64,000 nucleotides of DNA from Anaerolineae bacterium (GTDB lineage: Bacteria; Chloroflexota; Anaerolineae; Aggregatilineales; UBA2796), in the NCBI GenBank assembly GCA_019637555.1, contig JAHBVK010000027.1:1-64000 (forward strand). The letters run 5' to 3'. Below are positions 50,599 to 59,809 of the stretch, piece after piece. The notes under the pieces are model-generated. The model ran no database searches and was not told the origin of the DNA. It saw only the letters and a program-made list of their open reading frames with translations. The number at the start of each line of letters is the position of its first letter. The first letter of the stretch is position 1. Position numbers and translations under genes: made by a program.

Positions 50599-50922
50599 AT
50601 GAAGCGTGTTGGCTTTCTGCTCAAGGTCAAGCAAGATAAGATCGTTGAATACAAGAAGCACCATGAATCAGTCTGGCAAGAGATGCAAGACGCGCTGCGG
50701 CGCACTGGCTGGCACAATTACTCGCTGTTCATCCGCCCCGATGGCTTGATCTTCGGGTATGTCGAAGCAGAAGAAAGTCTGCAAGCCTCACTCAATGGCA
50801 TGGCGAATGAGCCGATCAACCAGCGCTGGCAGGAGTTTATGGCTCCCTACTTCGAGGGCATCGGTGGCGCGCGCCCCGACGAAACCATGATCGAACTAGA
50901 GGAATACTTCCACCTCGATTAA
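50599..50922 (+). CDS. rhaM: L-rhamnose mutarotase
   Basis: Interconverts alpha- and beta-L-rhamnose. 107 aa matches the RhaM/DUF718 family: KRVGFLLKVKQDKIVEYKKHHESVW (His22-equivalent), TGWHNYSLFIR, and NQRWQEFM near residue 74. Faces the IclR gene; their stop codons overlap. Other rhamnose genes (isomerase, kinase, aldolase) are not present, so it may serve the oxidative sugar genes next door. Confidence 0.88.
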   Translation: MKRVGFLLKVKQDKIVEYKKHHESVWQEMQDALRRTGWHNYSLFIRPDGLIFGYVEAEESLQASLNGMANEPINQRWQEFMAPYFEGIGGARPDETMIELEEYFHLD

Positions 50923-51728
50923 CGCGAGGCGATGTAACCCAACTGCCGCGATAGTGCCACTGCCACTCGCATCACCTGTGCTGCTAGCTGCGTTAACTGC
51001 TCGATGGTCAGCCGATAGGCGGGTCCTGCGATGCTCATCGCTGCGATCACTTGTCCGCTGCTGTCGAACACAGGCGCGGCTACACAGCGCGTACCATCAT
51101 CCACCTCGCGGTCATCAAGGGCGTAGCCCTGCCCTCTGATCAACTCCATCTCCCGCTTCAGCACAGTTAGATCAGTGATCGTCTGTGCCGTATACGCCTT
51201 TAACGGCGTCGTACGCTCCAGAATCGCCTGTACCTGATCTGCGGTTAAATGCGCTAGTATCGCTTTGCCCATACTGGTGCTGTGCAGCATCACCCGCGTA
51301 CCAACCGTCGAGCGCATCTGCACGAACACAGGGGAGAGCGAGTTCTGTACGCTCTCCTCCTTGCCAATGTATAGCAGCTCCGTACCATCCAGAATGGCAA
51401 GATTAGCGGTTTCGTTGGAAAGCTGGCACAACTCATGCAGATACGGACGTGCCAGTTCTTGCAGGTCGATACTATCCAGCACAATCTTGCCCAATGACAG
51501 GAACTTCGTACCCAGTGAATAGTTGTAATCACTATCGCTGCGCACGAATCCCCGCGAGAGCAGCGTAGCCAGCAACCGATACGTCGTCGGGCGTGACATG
51601 CCGCAGACTCTAGCGATCTCTTGTGTCGTCATCGGGCGGCGATGCTGCGCCAGACAGTCCAGCACATCCAGCGCCTTGATCACCGTTCCCGAATAATTTG
51701 CCTCGCTCACATCACGATCATCGGTCAT
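50919..51728 (-). CDS. IclR-family transcriptional regulator
   Basis: A 269-residue regulator: N-terminal winged HTH (ALDVLDCLAQHRRPMTTQEIARVCGMSRPTTYRLLATL with the helix MSRPTTYRLL near residues 48-57) and C-terminal GAF-like effector domain (GTRVMLHSTSMGKAILAHL, GQGYALDDREVDDGTRCVAAPVFDSSGQVIAAMSIAGP). Divergent from the lactonase gene; a perfect 8-3-8 dyad (51815-51833) lies in the 145-nt gap. It probably controls the lactonase-FAH-dehydrogenase genes in response to a sugar acid. Confidence 0.94.
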   Translation of the reverse strand: MTDDRDVSEANYSGTVIKALDVLDCLAQHRRPMTTQEIARVCGMSRPTTYRLLATLLSRGFVRSDSDYNYSLGTKFLSLGKIVLDSIDLQELARPYLHELCQLSNETANLAILDGTELLYIGKEESVQNSLSPVFVQMRSTVGTRVMLHSTSMGKAILAHLTADQVQAILERTTPLKAYTAQTITDLTVLKREMELIRGQGYALDDREVDDGTRCVAAPVFDSSGQVIAAMSIAGPAYRLTIEQLTQLAAQVMRVAVALSRQLGYIASR

Positions 51729-51814
51729 CAGTGCAACCTATTTCTCTGCTCTAACGTCGTTGACAGACCTATTTCCAGATGCTACGATCTGTTGCTGTTC
51801 GTTTATTGATTATA

Positions 51815-51833
51815 CTGTTCAACTATTGAACAG
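51815..51833. promoter_or_regulatory. Perfect dyad, probable IclR operator
   Basis: CTGTTCAA (51815-51822), CTA centre, TTGAACAG (51826-51833). It overlaps a TATACT -10-like hexamer (51811-51816) on the plus strand, a geometry that fits repression of the catabolic operon by the divergent IclR protein. Confidence 0.65.
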
Positions 51834-51873
51834 CCCATTGTTCGCATCCGCGCCACGCAAAGAGAATTACATC

Positions 51874-52782
51874 ATGACCAAGAAATTTGAAGTTTACGAC
51901 AACCGTTTTCTTGCGCTGCTACGTCCCGATTCCACTCTGGAGCACATCTACTGGGGCGCGATCTGGGCAGAAGGTCCCGTGTATTTTTCCGAAGGCGATT
52001 ACTTGCTCTGGAGCGACATCCCTAACAATCGCATCCTGCGCTGGTCAGCCAAAGACGGCTTGAGCACCTTCCGCGAACCTTCTAACTTCACCAATGGTCA
52101 CACGCGCGATTTACAAGGACGCCTGATCAGCTGCGAACACGGCGGACGCCGCGTTACGCGCACCGAAGCCGACGGCAGGATCACCGTCCTCGTCGATAAT
52201 TACAAGGGCAAGAAGCTGAACTCACCAAACGATGTGGTAGTCAAATCCGACGGCACAATTTGGTTCACCGATCCTCCCTACGGCATCATGCAGCCGCGCG
52301 AAGGCTATCACGGCTTGTGCGAAGTGGGCGGCAATTTCGTTTACCGTTTTGATCCAGAAAGCAAAGACATCAGCATCGTTGTCAATGACATGGAAAAGCC
52401 CAACGGGCTGGCTTTCTCGCCTGATGAGAGCATCCTCTACGTTGCCGATAGTGCCTCTTCCCATGATCAGTTCGCTAATCATCACGTCCGCGCCTACGAT
52501 GTGATCGATGGCAAGACCACCACCAATGGTCGCATTTTCGCCGTGATCAACCCCGGCTTACCTGATGGCTTCCGGCTCGATGTCAACGGCTATCTCTATA
52601 TCAGTTCCAAAGATAGCATTCAGGTGTACAGTCCGGCGGGCGAACTGCTTGGCAAAATTCTCGTTCCCGAACCAATAGCCAACTGTACGTTCGGCGGTTC
52701 CAACAAAGATCGTCTATTTATCGCCGCTACCTCTTCGATTTACGCCATCACGCTGAATACTCGCGGTATTCAGAAACCTTAA
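51874..52782 (+). CDS. SMP-30/gluconolactonase-family sugar lactonase
   Basis: Six-bladed beta-propeller lactonase of 302 aa that opens an aldonolactone to the aldonic acid. Signatures: WAEGPVYFSEGDYLLWSDIPNNRILRW split as AEGPVYF (metal Glu) and LLWSDIPNNRI; KKLNSPNDVVVKSDGTIWFTDPPYGI (Asn ligand in NSPNDVV); NGLAFSPDESILYVADS; and LPDGFRLDVNGYLYIS (Asp ligand). The ATG at 51874 is chosen since the longer frame covers the regulator dyad. First gene of the operon lactonase-FAH-dehydrogenase. Confidence 0.93.
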   Translation: MTKKFEVYDNRFLALLRPDSTLEHIYWGAIWAEGPVYFSEGDYLLWSDIPNNRILRWSAKDGLSTFREPSNFTNGHTRDLQGRLISCEHGGRRVTRTEADGRITVLVDNYKGKKLNSPNDVVVKSDGTIWFTDPPYGIMQPREGYHGLCEVGGNFVYRFDPESKDISIVVNDMEKPNGLAFSPDESILYVADSASSHDQFANHHVRAYDVIDGKTTTNGRIFAVINPGLPDGFRLDVNGYLYISSKDSIQVYSPAGELLGKILVPEPIANCTFGGSNKDRLFIAATSSIYAITLNTRGIQKP

Positions 52783-52808
52783 TTACGCTTGCATCAACGG
52801 GAATAAAC

Positions 52809-53696
52809 ATGAGCAACGACAAACTTTTTTTGAGGCAGTATCTGACCGCTACAGGTGTTCAAATTGGCTTGGATAACGGTCAAGAGCTGCGTACACTTGG
52901 CGAGTCTTCCAATCCGCTAAGTTTAGACTGGCTGCTCTCTGACCAACCTACTGCGCCGCGCGCCGCTAATTTGCTTGAGGTATTACATCAACAGCCCCAA
53001 ACGATAGTATCTCCAGCGGCAGCAGAGTTTCGCGCACCGGTCGGCAGACAGGAAATTTGGGCAGCAGGGGTTACCTACAAGCGTAGCGAAGAAGCCCGCG
53101 AGTCGGAATCTAACAACAGTACGGTCTACACACGCGTTTACAATGCCGCCCGCCCTGAATTGTTTTTCAAATCCCTCGGTCACGACGCCGTCGGCGCAAA
53201 CGATCAGATCGGCATCCGCTACGACGCAACGTGGTCGGTGCCGGAGCCGGAACTGGTGATCGTGCTCAATGCTCGCATGGAAGTAGTCGGCTTCACCATC
53301 GGCAACGACGTGAGTTCACGCGACATCGAAGGTGAGAATCCTCTGTATCTGCCACAGGCGAAAGTCTACGAGGCAGCTTGCGCTGTCGGACCGCGCATCT
53401 GGCTGCAACCCGGCGCAACAGTCTGGCCCCAACTCAAAATCGAACTGCAAATCGAACGTGAGGGGAAAACCGTCTTCTCTGGCGAGACCAGCACCGCCTC
53501 CATTCACCGCACCCTCAGTGATCTGGTCGAGTATCTAGGGCGCTGCAAGCGTTTCCCCAATGGTGCATTTTTGTTCACTGGTACTGGCATCGTGCCGCCT
53601 GATAACTTCACTTTGCAGGCAGGCGATGTCACCCGTATTCGCATCGATCCGATTGGCGAACTGGTCAACACCGTCCGCGTGATCGGCAAGAGATAG
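52809..53696 (+). CDS. FAH-superfamily enzyme, probable 2-keto-3-deoxy-sugar-acid dehydratase
   Basis: Fumarylacetoacetase-superfamily protein of 295 aa. Core motifs: AAGVTYKRSEEAR near residues 85-97, FFKSLG near 120, SVPEPELVIVL (metal Glu pair) near 140-150, and GFTIGNDVSSRDIEGENPLYLPQAKVYE (key Asp, Arg and Lys) near 160-187. This subtype clusters with sugar oxidation genes and can dehydrate 2-keto-3-deoxy-pentonates, or hydrolyse 2,4-diketo-3-deoxy acids in the oxidative rhamnose route. The neighbouring semialdehyde dehydrogenase favours the first option. 26 nt after the lactonase stop. Confidence 0.88.
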   Translation: MSNDKLFLRQYLTATGVQIGLDNGQELRTLGESSNPLSLDWLLSDQPTAPRAANLLEVLHQQPQTIVSPAAAEFRAPVGRQEIWAAGVTYKRSEEARESESNNSTVYTRVYNAARPELFFKSLGHDAVGANDQIGIRYDATWSVPEPELVIVLNARMEVVGFTIGNDVSSRDIEGENPLYLPQAKVYEAACAVGPRIWLQPGATVWPQLKIELQIEREGKTVFSGETSTASIHRTLSDLVEYLGRCKRFPNGAFLFTGTGIVPPDNFTLQAGDVTRIRIDPIGELVNTVRVIGKR

Positions 53697-53720
53697 AAAG
53701 CATAAGGAGTTAGCCGCACG

Positions 53721-55175
53721 ATGAAGCGTTACGAACTGTTTATTGATGGTCAGTGGGCAGCGCCAAGCAGCGGGAAATATCAGCCCAACATCAATCCTGC
53801 CAACACCAACGATGTGATCGGGGAGTTCGCCTCTGCCTCTCCCGAAGATGTCAACGCGGCGGTAGACGCTGCCAAACGTGCATTCCCCGCGTGGCGTGGA
53901 ATGCCCATGGTCAAACGTGGCGATATTTTGCACAAAGCTGCCAATCTTCTGGAAGCGCGTCTGGAGGAAGTGGCACAGGCAATGACTCGCGAAGAAGGCA
54001 AAACGCTGATCGAAGCGCGCGGTGAAACGGCTCGCGGCGTGGCGATCCTGCGTTACTTCGCTGGCGAAGCCTCACAGCCAGACGGCGAAGTCTATCCGAC
54101 GGCACTTCCCAACCGGATGCTCTACACGCGCCGCGAACCTGTTGGCGTCATCGGCTTGATCACCCCGTGGAACTTCCCTGTTGCCATCCCCGTGTGGAAG
54201 ATCGCGCCTGCACTGGTTTACGGCAATACGCTCGTATTCAAGCCTGCGGAAATTACACCCCTGACGGCATGGCATATTGTCGATGTGCTCAGTCAGGCGG
54301 GCTTGCCCAAAGGCGTGCTCAATCTGGTCAACGGATCGGGGCGCGTGGCAGGAAACGCGATGGTCAGCAACGAGGATGTCAAAGCGATCAGCTTCACTGG
54401 CTCAAACGGCGTCGGTCGCGACATCCAGCGCAAATTGCAGGAACGCGGCGGCAAGGCGCAGCTAGAAATGGGCGGCAAGAATCCTGTCGTCGTACTTAAC
54501 GATGCCGATATGAAGGTCGCTGTTGAGATGGTCACGCGCGGCGCGATGAAATCCACCGGACAGAAATGCACTGCGACCAGTCGCGTGTTTGTGCAGGAAG
54601 GCATCTACAAGCAGTTCAGCGATGCGCTCGTTGAGGCGGTCAAATCGCTGCGGATCGGCGATGGCATGGACGCCAACACCTATCTCGGTCCTGCCGTCTC
54701 CAAAGATCAGCAGCAATCCGTACTGGAGTATCTGGAGATCGGGCAGAAGGAAGGCTTGAAAGTTGGCGCGGGTGGATCACCACTAAGCGGTGGCACTTTC
54801 GATCAAGGCTTCTACGTTCCGCCGACAGTCTACCTTGATGCCGCACTCGACAGCCGTCTGATGAACGAAGAGATTTTCGGACCGGTCGTAGCACTTGCGC
54901 CCGTTGCGTCACTTGATCATGCTATCGAAGCCGCTAATAATGTCCCCTATGGACTCAGCGCCTCGATCATCAGTCAAGACATCGGCAAGATCATGCGCTT
55001 CATCGATGGCATCCAGGCTGGACTCGTCCACGTGAACGACGAGACAGCAGGCGCCGAACCACAAGTCCCCTTCGGCGGCTTCAAAGAATCCAGTTCGCAC
55101 TCTCGTGAACAGGGTAAAGCCGCTCGCGACTTCTACACCCAGATCAAAACCGTCTATCTTGACTATCCAGTGTAG
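53721..55175 (+). CDS. Aldehyde dehydrogenase, probable alpha-ketoglutaric semialdehyde dehydrogenase
   Basis: NAD(P)-dependent aldehyde dehydrogenase of 484 aa. Full set of motifs: [17 protein letters not shown] (oxyanion Asn) near residues 151-167, KPAE near 175, SFTGSNGVG near 228-236, general-base Glu in LEMGGKNP near 251, catalytic Cys in GQKCTATS near 285, and [10 protein letters not shown] near 385. The sequence style is that of 2,5-dioxovalerate (KGSA) dehydrogenases. Last gene of the operon; it would yield 2-oxoglutarate for the TCA cycle. A hairpin terminator follows. Confidence 0.93.
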   Translation: MKRYELFIDGQWAAPSSGKYQPNINPANTNDVIGEFASASPEDVNAAVDAAKRAFPAWRGMPMVKRGDILHKAANLLEARLEEVAQAMTREEGKTLIEARGETARGVAILRYFAGEASQPDGEVYPTALPNRMLYTRREPVGVIGLITPWNFPVAIPVWKIAPALVYGNTLVFKPAEITPLTAWHIVDVLSQAGLPKGVLNLVNGSGRVAGNAMVSNEDVKAISFTGSNGVGRDIQRKLQERGGKAQLEMGGKNPVVVLNDADMKVAVEMVTRGAMKSTGQKCTATSRVFVQEGIYKQFSDALVEAVKSLRIGDGMDANTYLGPAVSKDQQQSVLEYLEIGQKEGLKVGAGGSPLSGGTFDQGFYVPPTVYLDAALDSRLMNEEIFGPVVALAPVASLDHAIEAANNVPYGLSASIISQDIGKIMRFIDGIQAGLVHVNDETAGAEPQVPFGGFKESSSHSREQGKAARDFYTQIKTVYLDYPV

Positions 55176-55199
55176 TAAGCTCTCACCTCCCGGAATCGC

Positions 55200-55227
55200 G
55201 AAGGGCAGATTTAGAAACCTGCCCTTC
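55200..55227. terminator. Hairpin after the dehydrogenase gene (first of two)
   Basis: GAAGGGCAG (55200-55208) and CTGCCCTTC (55219-55227), a perfect 9-bp stem with a 10-nt loop. No T-tract; lies between convergent genes. Confidence 0.5.
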
Positions 55228-55256
55228 ATAACGAATTTACCGATACGACGCTGTAG

Positions 55257-55284
55257 GGGTGGGTTTCAAACCCACCCATTTTGG
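55257..55284 (+). terminator. Strong palindromic hairpin between convergent genes
   Basis: GGGTGGGTTT (55257-55266) and AAACCCACCC (55268-55277) are perfect inverted repeats, followed by ATTTTGG on the plus strand. It ends the sugar-acid operon and lies just before the stop of the convergent M20 gene. Confidence 0.65.
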
Positions 55285-55286
55285 TC

Positions 55287-56522
55287 TTATTGCCCCTGAA
55301 TCCATTTGATTGTCTTGCTCGCCAGCCGATCCAGCGCATCCACTGACATCAGAATATGTTCCTCTTTAGTGTCCTCGATCTTGTTGTGCGAAATTCCGTA
55401 CAGGCTCTGCACAAATAGCATGATTGTGGGAACGCCTGCTCGTGCCACTTCTGCCGCATCGTGTAGCGGACCGCTGGGCAAACGATATGAGCTACCACTT
55501 GCCTCCTTGATCGCTTCATCCGCAAACTCGATCAACTGCGGATCGAACAGAATCGGGTTGATCTCCCAGATTTTGTTCCATTCCACCGTCACTTTTTCTT
55601 CAGCGGCGAAGCGTTCGCTAGCATCCTTCGCCTCTTGCAGCATCTTTGCTAGCGCGGCGGCATCTAGATGGCGCTGATCGAGCGTCATGTCGCACTGTCC
55701 AACTACAGCAGTGACGATGCCCGGTTTCGTCTCCACACGACCAACCGTGCAAACACCGCCGTTTCGCTTGGCGATCTCGCGGATTTCCAGCGCCAGCTTC
55801 GCAGCAGCGCCCAACGCGTCACGCCGTTTATCCATCGGGGTCGAGCCGGAATGTGCCGCTTGTCCCACAAAGCGGATCGCATGACGTTCCACGCCGAATG
55901 TGCCCAACACCACGCCTAAGGGCAGATCAAGACTTTCCAGCACCGGACCTTGCTCGATGTGCAGTTCCAGATAAGCCTTAGCGTTCTTTAACTGCTTGCC
56001 CGCTTCCTTAGCGCGATCCAGATCGACTCCATACTTGGCAATGGCATCGACCAGTTTGATGCCGTCCTTATCGGTCAAGTTCCGCAGTTCATCTGGATTC
56101 AGATAGCCGGATACAGCACTCGACCCAAACAAACTGCGCCCGAATCGCGCACCCTCCTCATCCGCCCAATTCACCAACCGGATTGTGATCGGCGGTTTGC
56201 CTTCGCTGGCAATTCGTCGCAACACTTCCACACCTGCGATAACGTTCAGGCAGCCATCCAACCAACCGCCGTTGGGCACGGAATCGAGATGCCCGCCGAT
56301 CAGCAGTTCCTTCTCGGACTCGCCACGCAGCGTCGCCCACAAATTACCCGCTTCGTCGGTTTCTATCTCCACTGGCAGGTCGGCAAGCGTTTCTTTGTAC
56401 CAATCGAGTGCCCGCTGCCATACGTCAGTAAAGGCGACGCGCTGCGCTCCATCTTCGTTGCCCGTCAGACGGCGCAGTTCTTTCAACTCATCAACGGTGC
56501 GTTGTGGATTCAAAGTGCTCAT
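55287..56522 (-). CDS. M20-family Zn hydrolase (N-carbamoyl-amino-acid hydrolase / allantoate amidohydrolase type)
   Basis: Dinuclear-zinc amidohydrolase of 411 aa that removes carbamoyl or ureido groups. Metal and catalytic residues: IGGHLDSVPNGGWLDG (His and Asp), WADEEGARFG (Glu pair), YLELHIEQGPVLE (His), and SGPLHDA plus YGISHNKIEDT near the C-terminus (His). Dimerisation domain in the middle (HAIRFVGQAAHSGSTPMDKRRDA). Substrate class (hydantoin, allantoate, beta-ureidopropionate) cannot be separated by eye. Stands alone on the minus strand. Confidence 0.92.
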   Translation of the reverse strand: MSTLNPQRTVDELKELRRLTGNEDGAQRVAFTDVWQRALDWYKETLADLPVEIETDEAGNLWATLRGESEKELLIGGHLDSVPNGGWLDGCLNVIAGVEVLRRIASEGKPPITIRLVNWADEEGARFGRSLFGSSAVSGYLNPDELRNLTDKDGIKLVDAIAKYGVDLDRAKEAGKQLKNAKAYLELHIEQGPVLESLDLPLGVVLGTFGVERHAIRFVGQAAHSGSTPMDKRRDALGAAAKLALEIREIAKRNGGVCTVGRVETKPGIVTAVVGQCDMTLDQRHLDAAALAKMLQEAKDASERFAAEEKVTVEWNKIWEINPILFDPQLIEFADEAIKEASGSSYRLPSGPLHDAAEVARAGVPTIMLFVQSLYGISHNKIEDTKEEHILMSVDALDRLASKTIKWIQGQ

Positions 56523-56870
56523 GATGAATAATCCTAAATGTGTTCGAGGTTCAATAGCGAAAAGTGAAAACGAGATTACAAGAATCGCGCGGGATCGTCA
56601 AAGGCTCTGTCTTTCGCGGGAGGCTACAACACCGATTAGTTGACTAACTGAACGAACATGACCGCTTTTCATACTGAGCCTGCTGGTTTTAGCCTCAGGC
56701 GCTGCGCCAGTATAGATACTTGAGCTAGAGTGAAAGTGGCATTCCAAACTATATCGCTGAATTCTGTTTCACCAATCAAACCGTGCACCAACAATGCGCC
56801 TGAAACCGCCCTGTAATCCCTGCGAAGATCAGGCACTAATTTTTTGTCCTCACCCCATCTAGTCATTGCC
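56523..56870. other. Non-coding gap of 348 bp between the M20 and GNAT genes
   Basis: Contains only a 94-codon minus-strand frame (56669-56953) that overlaps the GNAT gene in another frame and has no family resemblance or ribosome site. I found no promoter pair, hairpin or RNA gene of note. Confidence 0.5.
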
Positions 56871-57755
56871 TTACAATTCGATCTTCCAGAAGGGCAAATC
56901 CTGCATCGTGCGCTCGAATCCGTAGCGTTCATACAATCGCTGTGATTGAACATTATGTTCCTGCGTGTTCACACTCACACTTTCGATGCCACGCCGCACG
57001 AAATGCCGCAGCATTGCGCCTAGCAGCGAGCCGCCTATACCATGACCTTGCACCTCAGGTAACACCGCTAGACGTGCCAGATGCCCACCATCACTGTGCT
57101 GGGTAGAAAGTTGATAGCCAACCAACTGCCCTTGTAGCTCCGCCAGTGAGAAACTTGCAGCCATGCGCGAGGCGTAACGGAGTGAGCGGCTGCCCATCTG
57201 CCACAACGGACCGAACGCCGCGTGATCGATAGCGACAACGGCGGGTAAATCATTCCAGTAGGCGGGGCGAATACGAACATCGTCATGCAGGGGTGGCAAG
57301 ATATCTGTGCCATAACGTCGCAGCGTGACAATATCTTCACCGTAATTGAAACCAAGCGCAGGCAAATGGTCGAGCAACCAGTTTCGGATTAGCAGCACAC
57401 CGACTTCGCGTACGCTGTTGACGATCAGCAGTGAACGTAGCGCGGACCATAATGCCGCCAATACCCCGGCAGGTTCAGCCAGATCGGCGACAGCCACTAA
57501 CCGCAGCCATGTCGCGCCGCCTAGCACCTCCGAAGTAGCGATCACGCCATGCAAAACGTTGTCACGCCATGCCATCAACATCAGCATAGTCGGATCGTCC
57601 AGCCAATCATCAACGCTTTGCCAGTCTAGATGGGTGTGCACTAGATAGGCTTCTGTCACTAAACGCATGGTTGCCCGACGATAGCGGCGTGCATACGGCA
57701 CGATATCGAAGCGAGCAGCGAAGTTGCTGCCCGTTCCCGCTGAATCGTTAGCCAT
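56871..57755 (-). CDS. GNAT-family N-acetyltransferase with N-terminal extension
   Basis: A 294-residue acetyltransferase. The GNAT domain is in the C-terminal half: DVRIRPAYWNDLPAVVAIDHAAFGPLW near residues 155-181, acetyl-CoA loop LARLAVLPEVQGHGIGGSLLGAML (Q-x-x-G-x-G), and YERYGFERTMQDLPFW. The N-terminal half (residues 15-145) looks like a second degenerate GNAT-like fold (RYRRATMRLVTEAYLVHTH, WLRLVAVADLAEPAGVLAALWSA). Similar to RimI-like two-domain enzymes of unknown substrate. It follows the MBL hydrolase gene by 2 nt and is likely co-transcribed. Confidence 0.85.
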   Translation of the reverse strand: MANDSAGTGSNFAARFDIVPYARRYRRATMRLVTEAYLVHTHLDWQSVDDWLDDPTMLMLMAWRDNVLHGVIATSEVLGGATWLRLVAVADLAEPAGVLAALWSALRSLLIVNSVREVGVLLIRNWLLDHLPALGFNYGEDIVTLRRYGTDILPPLHDDVRIRPAYWNDLPAVVAIDHAAFGPLWQMGSRSLRYASRMAASFSLAELQGQLVGYQLSTQHSDGGHLARLAVLPEVQGHGIGGSLLGAMLRHFVRRGIESVSVNTQEHNVQSQRLYERYGFERTMQDLPFWKIEL

Positions 57756-57757
57756 GT

Positions 57758-58462
57758 TTAGACACCGACCTTAGTGGCGAATACTCTCAGGGCGGCGCTT
57801 GCGTTGCCTATCATCGGTTTGCCATGCCCGAAGCACAGTATGTCGATGTCCATATCCGCGATCTTGCGGATCGAGCGTTTCGCCTGCGCCATATCTACCG
57901 TTGCGGGCGCAATCGGCAGCCTCATGCGGTCAAATACACCGACGGTGTCGCCGCAGAACATCAGGCGCAGCGACGGATACCAGAAAGCGACTTGACCGGG
58001 GCTGTGTCCCGGAGTCTCCACAAGCGTGAAACCGGGCAGCACTTCGTCCAGCTTATCGCCTTCCACTATCTCCCGATGTACAGGGGACGGGTCCATCTTG
58101 GGGTTGGGTAGTGCGCTAGCTAGAAATTTGGTTAATCCGGTCAGCGTTTTGGGATCGGGGCGCGTGATTGGCTCATCACCGCGTGTAGCCGCCGCATCAC
58201 GCGGATGTACATACACTTGAGCACCTGTCAGCTTCTGCACGGCTGCCAGACTGCCGATGTGATCTGGATGAGCGTGCGTGATCAAGATGCGTTTGATCTC
58301 TGAAAGCTGCCGCCCGATCTTGCCTAACTCACTGGTGATTTTGCCAACTGCACCGGGTACGGTGGCGTCGATCATGGTCAATCCGTCGCTGCCCACAATG
58401 ATGTACACGCGCCCGACAAACAAGCCATCCAGCGTATAAATGCCATCCGCGATCTTTTGCAT
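57758..58462 (-). CDS. Metallo-beta-lactamase-fold hydrolase
   Basis: MBL-fold hydrolase of 234 aa with a dinuclear metal centre: ILITHAHPDHIGSL (HxHxDH) near residues 60-73, VETPGHSPGQVAFW (His) near 150, FCGDTVGVFD (bridging Asp) near 170, and CFGHGKPMIGN (C-terminal His) near 212. Layout is that of glyoxalase-II/quorum-lactonase-like members. AAGGA lies 6-7 nt before the ATG. First gene of a two-gene unit with the GNAT. Confidence 0.92.
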   Translation of the reverse strand: MQKIADGIYTLDGLFVGRVYIIVGSDGLTMIDATVPGAVGKITSELGKIGRQLSEIKRILITHAHPDHIGSLAAVQKLTGAQVYVHPRDAAATRGDEPITRPDPKTLTGLTKFLASALPNPKMDPSPVHREIVEGDKLDEVLPGFTLVETPGHSPGQVAFWYPSLRLMFCGDTVGVFDRMRLPIAPATVDMAQAKRSIRKIADMDIDILCFGHGKPMIGNASAALRVFATKVGV

Positions 58463-58579
58463 ATGTTATCCTTATGTACAGGATACTAGACCTATCGTTT
58501 CTGGAATATAGCACCAGTTACGCTCAACGGTGTACTAAATAATCTTCCAATGTTAATAACAAAACACAGGAACTGATCG

Positions 58580-59809
58580 ATGATTCGGATGCTGCACTTC
58601 GCTGACGTGCATCTTGGCGTGGAAACCTACGGACGCTTCGACTCGCAGGCGGGCAACAGCAGGGTGCGTGACTTCTTGCAGCGCCTTGATGAGATGATCC
58701 GCTTTGCCCTCGCTAACGATGTCGATGTTGCCGTATTTGCGGGGGATGCCTTCAAGAACCGCCAGCCGAATCCCACCCTCCAGCGCGAATTCGCCTACCG
58801 CATCCGCGAGTTGGCAGATCGCTGCCCTGTGATCATGATCGCGGGCAACCATGATCTGCCCAATCTGGTCGAGCGCGCCCATAGTTTGGAGATATATCAA
58901 ACGCTAGCAGTTCCCAATGTACTGGTAGTGGGTAGTGAATATCAGGTCTATCCTGTCCAAACTAAAAGCGGAGGGTTACTCGTCGGCACCGCTCCCTATC
59001 CGGTGCGCGGATCACTGCTCAACTTCGAGGAAGCACAGGGCAAATCGATGGCACAGATCGACCTAATGCTGCAAGATCACTTACGCTTGCTACTGCGTGA
59101 CATGGTGCGGATCGTTGAGGAAGCGCCGGAACCGCGCGTGCTGATGGGGCATTTCACGGTACAGGGTGCCGAGTTTGGTACCGAGCGTAATGTGATGGTT
59201 GGGCGCGATGCCATCCTCTCGCTCGGTGACGTGGCTGATCCCGCGTGGGATTACGTGGCGCTCGGGCACATCCACAAGCATCAGAATCTAACGGCGACTA
59301 TGAAGGGCTACCCACCTGTCATTTACAGCGGTAGCCTTGAGCGCGTCGATTTCGGTGAGGAAGCTGATGATAAAGGCTTCTGTTGGGTGGAATTGGAACG
59401 CGGTGCAACGCAGTGGCGTTTTGTCAAAGTTGGTGCGCGTCCCTTTGTCACCTTGCGCGTTGATGTGCGCGGTGATCCCGATCCGATGGCACGGTTGGCA
59501 TCTGCGATCACGGAGCGCGGCGTGCAGGATGCTATCGTCCGCCTGATTCTAGTTGCTGATCTGGAAAGCGACGCCAAACTACGTGAAGCGGCGATTCTCG
59601 ATATGCTGCGCGATGCTGGTGCGTTCTACGTCGCTGGCGTGCAGCGTGAGGTCGAGCGTCCGACGCGCAGCCGCTTGGGCGCAAACGTAGAGGGTATGAC
59701 CTCGCGCGATCTGCTCAAACAATATCTGCGAACCAAGAAAGCGGAAGCTGATCACATTGAAGAGATTCTAGATCGCGCCGCACCTATTCTGGACGACGAC
59801 GGTAGTTGA
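58580..59809 (+). CDS. sbcD: SbcD/Mre11-like DNA exonuclease subunit
   Basis: Mn-dependent nuclease of 409 aa that normally works with the SMC-like ATPase SbcC to trim DNA ends and hairpins. Phosphoesterase blocks: LHFADVHLGVETYGRF (residues 5-20), VDVAVFAGDAFKNRQP (about 48-63), VIMIAGNHDLP (about 84-94), VLMGHFTVQGAEFG (about 188), and YVALGHIHKHQ (about 226-236); then YSGSLERVDFGE and a capping domain to residue 409. No sbcC gene follows; instead a small zinc-ribbon gene lies 48 nt downstream. AGGA sits about 9 nt before the ATG. Confidence 0.9.
   Translation: MIRMLHFADVHLGVETYGRFDSQAGNSRVRDFLQRLDEMIRFALANDVDVAVFAGDAFKNRQPNPTLQREFAYRIRELADRCPVIMIAGNHDLPNLVERAHSLEIYQTLAVPNVLVVGSEYQVYPVQTKSGGLLVGTAPYPVRGSLLNFEEAQGKSMAQIDLMLQDHLRLLLRDMVRIVEEAPEPRVLMGHFTVQGAEFGTERNVMVGRDAILSLGDVADPAWDYVALGHIHKHQNLTATMKGYPPVIYSGSLERVDFGEEADDKGFCWVELERGATQWRFVKVGARPFVTLRVDVRGDPDPMARLASAITERGVQDAIVRLILVADLESDAKLREAAILDMLRDAGAFYVAGVQREVERPTRSRLGANVEGMTSRDLLKQYLRTKKAEADHIEEILDRAAPILDDDGS

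Noticed and set aside
56669-56953. 94-codon minus-strand frame in a gap
   Set aside because: Overlaps the 3' end of the GNAT gene in another frame, has no Shine-Dalgarno and no recognisable motif; kept only as a note on the gap.
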